Origin: Acidicaldus organivorans
GTDB taxonomy: Bacteria; Pseudomonadota; Alphaproteobacteria; Acetobacterales; Acetobacteraceae
Assembly (NCBI GenBank): GCA_000759655.1
Contig: KN173976.1
Coordinates: forward strand, 1-7,017
Length of the DNA stretch: 7,017 bases
Direction: 5' to 3'
In this document: positions 4,842 to 7,017 of the stretch, piece by piece
How the letters are laid out: each line of letters begins with the position of its first letter
How positions within the stretch are numbered: position 1 is the stretch's first letter
Notes under the pieces: model-generated
Told to the model about the DNA's origin: nothing
Databases searched by the model: none
The model's input: only the letters and a program-made list of their open reading frames with translations
Program-made: the position numbers and the translations under genes

Positions 4842-6841
4842 GCGCGCTCGCTTTTCCGGCATTGGGCTTGGCCGCCCTGCTTTGGCTGACCGCCGCCATG
4901 CTCGGTGCGATCGCGAGCCCAAGGCGGGGGAGATCCCTCGTCTACGGGCTGAGCGCGCTTGGCGCCTTTTTGGGGGTTTTTGCCGGGCTTGGTGTCCTTT
5001 TTCAGGGCGCCGTGCTGACCCAGAGCCTGCCTTTGGGTCTTCCCGGGGCGCGCTCCCTGTTGCGGCTCGATGCATTGAGCGGGTTTTTCCTCGCCGTCGT
5101 CGATGGCGGGGGCGTGTTCGCGAGCCTTGCCGCGCTTTCGCTCGAGGATGCCGAACCGCGGCGCGTCTCCCCCTTTTTCCCGCTCTTCCTCGGCGCGATG
5201 AGCCTCACTCTTCTTGCCGCCGATTCCTACACGTTTCTCCTCGGCTGGGAGGGGATGTCGGTCGCTTCCTGGGCGTTGGTGGTGGCTGAGCCCCGGCGTG
5301 AGGGAACGGTGGAAGCGGGCTATGTCTACCTGATGATGGCGAGCGCGGGCACGCTCGCCCTTCTCGCTGCGTTCGTTCTGCTTGGCATCGGCGGCCGCCT
5401 CGCCCCGCCCCCCCTCGCACCGGGGGCGGGAGCGCTCGCGCTTGCTCTCACCCTCGTCACGCTCGGCACCACGTCCAAGGCGGGCCTCGTGCCGCTCCAT
5501 GTCTGGCTGCCGCTCGCCCATCCCGCCGCGCCGTCGCAGGTCTCGGCGCTGATGAGCGGGGTGATGACCAAGGTCGCCGTCTATGCCTTTCTCCGCCTCG
5601 TCTTCGACGTGATCCTCCCTACCGGCGCCGCACCGATCAATGCGCTCGCTGGAGCGATCATCCTGCTCGGTGTGCTTTCGGCATTGCACGGCGTGCTTTC
5701 GGCGTTGATGCAACATGATCTAAAGCGCCTGCTCGCTTTCCACACCGTAGAAAACATCGGGATCATTTTCCTCGGCATCGGATTCGCGCTGCTCTTTGAG
5801 AAGAGCGTTCCTGCCGCGGCCGCCCTTGCGCTGGCCGCCGCGCTTTTTCACGTCCTCAACCATGCCCTGTTCAAGACGCTCCTCTTCCTCGGCGCAGGCG
5901 TGGTCCGGGAGAGCGCGGGCAGCGCCGATATGGAAAAACTCGGCGGCCTGATCCACCGCGCCCCACGCCTCGCTTTCGCTTTCCTCATCGGGACCATGGC
6001 GATCTCGGCCTTGCCGCCCTTGAACGGCTTCGTCTCCGAGTGGCTGGCTTTCCAGGCCATGCTGCAAACGCCGCGCCTGGGGAGCTCGCCGCTCGCGCTC
6101 CTCGGTCCGCTCGCCGCGGCGGCCCTCGCGCTTGCCGCCGCGCTCGCCGCCGCCTGTTTCGTCAAAGCCTATGGCATCACTTTCCTCGGTCGGGCGCGCT
6201 CTCCGCGTGCCGGAGCGGTGGTGGAGGCAGGGCGAGCGGCCCTTGCCGCCCTCTTTGGCCTTGCCGCGCTTTGCGTGATTTTTGGCATCCTGCCTGGGCC
6301 CGTGCTCCGGGCGCTCGGCCCCGTCGTCACCGGGCGCCTCGGCAGCGCGGGGGTTCCGCAAGTTTCTCTCAGTGCGGGCCTCAGCGTAAGCCCCATCCCC
6401 GGCGCGCCTCCCCATTACGCGGGGCTCGCCCTCGGTTTCGCTCTCGCAATCTTCATGCTGCTGCCAGCCCTTCTCCTGCGCCGGCGGGGCGCGCCCCCGC
6501 GGCGGGGACCCGCCTGGGATTGCGGTTTTCCCGACCCCTCGCCCGCCACCCAATACTCTGCCGGAGGGTTCGCAGCACCGATCCGCCGCGTCTTCGGCCC
6601 ACTCGTCTTCGCCGCGCGGGAGCGGGTCGAGATGCCGCCCCCCGGCGCGCTCACGCCGGCCCATTTCGAGGTCCGTCTCCGGGACCTGGTGTGGGAGGGG
6701 ATCTACCGTCCGCCCATCCGTCTCGTCCTCGCCCTCGCCGATCGCCTCAATCCGCTGCAGTTCCTCACCGTGCGGCGATATCTCGGCATCGTCTTCGGCC
6801 TGCTCGCCGCCCTTCTCCTCGTCGTCGCCCTATGGACATGA
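4838..6841 (+). CDS. hyfB: Hydrogenase-4 component B-like antiporter-type membrane subunit
   Basis: A 667-residue multi-spanning inner-membrane protein of the HyfB/HycC branch of the NuoL/MrpA antiporter-like family (Proton_antipo_M, PF00361), close in length to E. coli HyfB (about 670). In group-4 hydrogenases and related complexes this subunit carries the proton channel coupled to a peripheral redox module. Channel residues are present: Glu138 in LLGWEGMS (135-141), Lys214 in TTSKAGLVPLHVWLP (211-225), MTK with Lys245, HTVENIG (302-308), HxxxH and Lys in HVLNHALFK (338-346) and FVSEWL with Glu402 (398-403). After a Gly/Pro/Val-rich loop near 490-525, the C-terminal AWDCGF block (559-564), an amphipathic stretch (about 595-640) and a last helix (647-666) match the Hyf/Hyc type rather than NuoL. 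The start overlaps the HTH stop and lacks a strong ribosome site, consistent with translational coupling. The next gene overlaps its stop. Confidence 0.93.
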   Translation: MSALAFPALGLAALLWLTAAMLGAIASPRRGRSLVYGLSALGAFLGVFAGLGVLFQGAVLTQSLPLGLPGARSLLRLDALSGFFLAVVDGGGVFASLAALSLEDAEPRRVSPFFPLFLGAMSLTLLAADSYTFLLGWEGMSVASWALVVAEPRREGTVEAGYVYLMMASAGTLALLAAFVLLGIGGRLAPPPLAPGAGALALALTLVTLGTTSKAGLVPLHVWLPLAHPAAPSQVSALMSGVMTKVAVYAFLRLVFDVILPTGAAPINALAGAIILLGVLSALHGVLSALMQHDLKRLLAFHTVENIGIIFLGIGFALLFEKSVPAAAALALAAALFHVLNHALFKTLLFLGAGVVRESAGSADMEKLGGLIHRAPRLAFAFLIGTMAISALPPLNGFVSEWLAFQAMLQTPRLGSSPLALLGPLAAAALALAAALAAACFVKAYGITFLGRARSPRAGAVVEAGRAALAALFGLAALCVIFGILPGPVLRALGPVVTGRLGSAGVPQVSLSAGLSVSPIPGAPPHYAGLALGFALAIFMLLPALLLRRRGAPPRRGPAWDCGFPDPSPATQYSAGGFAAPIRRVFGPLVFAARERVEMPPPGALTPAHFEVRLRDLVWEGIYRPPIRLVLALADRLNPLQFLTVRRYLGIVFGLLAALLLVVALWT

Positions 6842-7017
6842 CCTCCACCTTCCTCATCGAGGCGGCGCAGGCGCCCTTCGTCCTCCTCGCCGCCCCCGCG
6901 CTGGCCGGCCTCGTCCGCACCCTGAAGGCACGCCGGCTCGGCCGCCGCGGCCCTTCGCTGCTTCAGCCCTACCGCGATCTCCTCCGTCTCTTCCGCAAGC
7001 GCCTCGTGCTGGCCGAG
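6838..7017 (+). CDS. hyfC: Hydrogenase-4 component C-like membrane subunit, N-terminal part (3' end beyond window)
   Basis: Sixty codons are visible before the window ends, without a stop. They encode MTSTFLIEAAQAPFVLLAAP, a first transmembrane helix (about 4-26, ending ALAGLVRTL), then LGRRGPSLLQPYRDLLRLFR (35-54). That GRRGPS-QPYRDL-L-RK pattern is the N-terminal cytoplasmic loop of HyfC/HycD, the NuoH-type subunit that anchors the peripheral arm and forms the quinone-like junction in group-4 complexes (full family length about 310-320). The ATG at 6838 overlaps the hyfB stop as ATGA. An in-frame ATG at 6832 (adding M-D) gives a 10-base overlap and cannot be excluded, as no clear ribosome site favours either. 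This confirms that a hyf-type operon continues to the right. Confidence 0.88.
   Translation, partial: MTSTFLIEAAQAPFVLLAAPALAGLVRTLKARRLGRRGPSLLQPYRDLLRLFRKRLVLAE

Noticed and set aside
4637..6664. Long minus-strand frames opposite the HTH gene and hyfB (359 and 314 codons)
   Set aside because: They are charged low-complexity translations typical of antisense frames in high-GC genes. The plus strand encodes conserved families throughout.

Overview
This is a GC-rich, gene-dense chromosomal segment. Coding third positions are strongly G/C, intergenic gaps are short, and adjacent genes often overlap by 4 bases (GTGA or ATGA). Together with an Ldh-type dehydrogenase, an AT-hook/alanine-lysine-rich nucleoid protein, a small XRE regulator ending in a GVRLK-like tail, and a Hyf-type membrane module, this suggests an alphaproteobacterium, perhaps of the Rhodospirillales/Acetobacteraceae. 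The placement is inferred from gene style and is weak below class level. I see no tRNA, rRNA, CRISPR array, insertion sequence or phage gene.

Layout. (1) Minus strand, 1-1499: an Ldh_2-family NAD(P)-dependent 2-hydroxyacid oxidoreductase (start 1499). It is followed 44 bases downstream by the N-terminal part of a secreted Lys/Pro/Ala-rich protein that runs off the left edge. (2) 1500-1832: a 333-base divergent intergenic region with a tandem polypurine repeat, an AT-rich tract and a small inverted repeat. (3) Plus strand, 1833-2405: a monocistronic AT-hook, coiled-coil histone-like protein closed by a textbook intrinsic terminator. (4) Plus strand, 2562-4384: a translationally coupled pair, a sterol-desaturase/fatty-acid-hydroxylase-family membrane di-iron protein followed by a TVP38/TMEM64 (VTT) membrane protein fused to a C-terminal rhodanese domain. 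(5) 4385-4586: a leader with a -10-like box, a perfect 19-base palindrome, a GC hairpin and a possible short upstream ORF. (6) Plus strand, 4587-7017: an overlapping chain of a small XRE-type HTH regulator, a HyfB-type antiporter-like subunit and the start of a HyfC-type membrane subunit. This is the 5' end of a hydrogenase-4/energy-converting-hydrogenase-related operon that continues past the right edge.

How they fit together. The 4587-7017 chain (ATGA, then ATGA or a 10-base overlap) reads as one operon whose first gene is its probable local regulator. The 4482-4500 palindrome is the natural operator candidate. HyfB carries the membrane Glu/Lys/His residues expected of a proton-translocating antiporter-like subunit. 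Whether the complex keeps a NiFe catalytic subunit cannot be decided here because those genes lie outside the window. The desaturase-family/VTT-rhodanese pair looks like a separate membrane-lipid-associated operon of unknown substrate.
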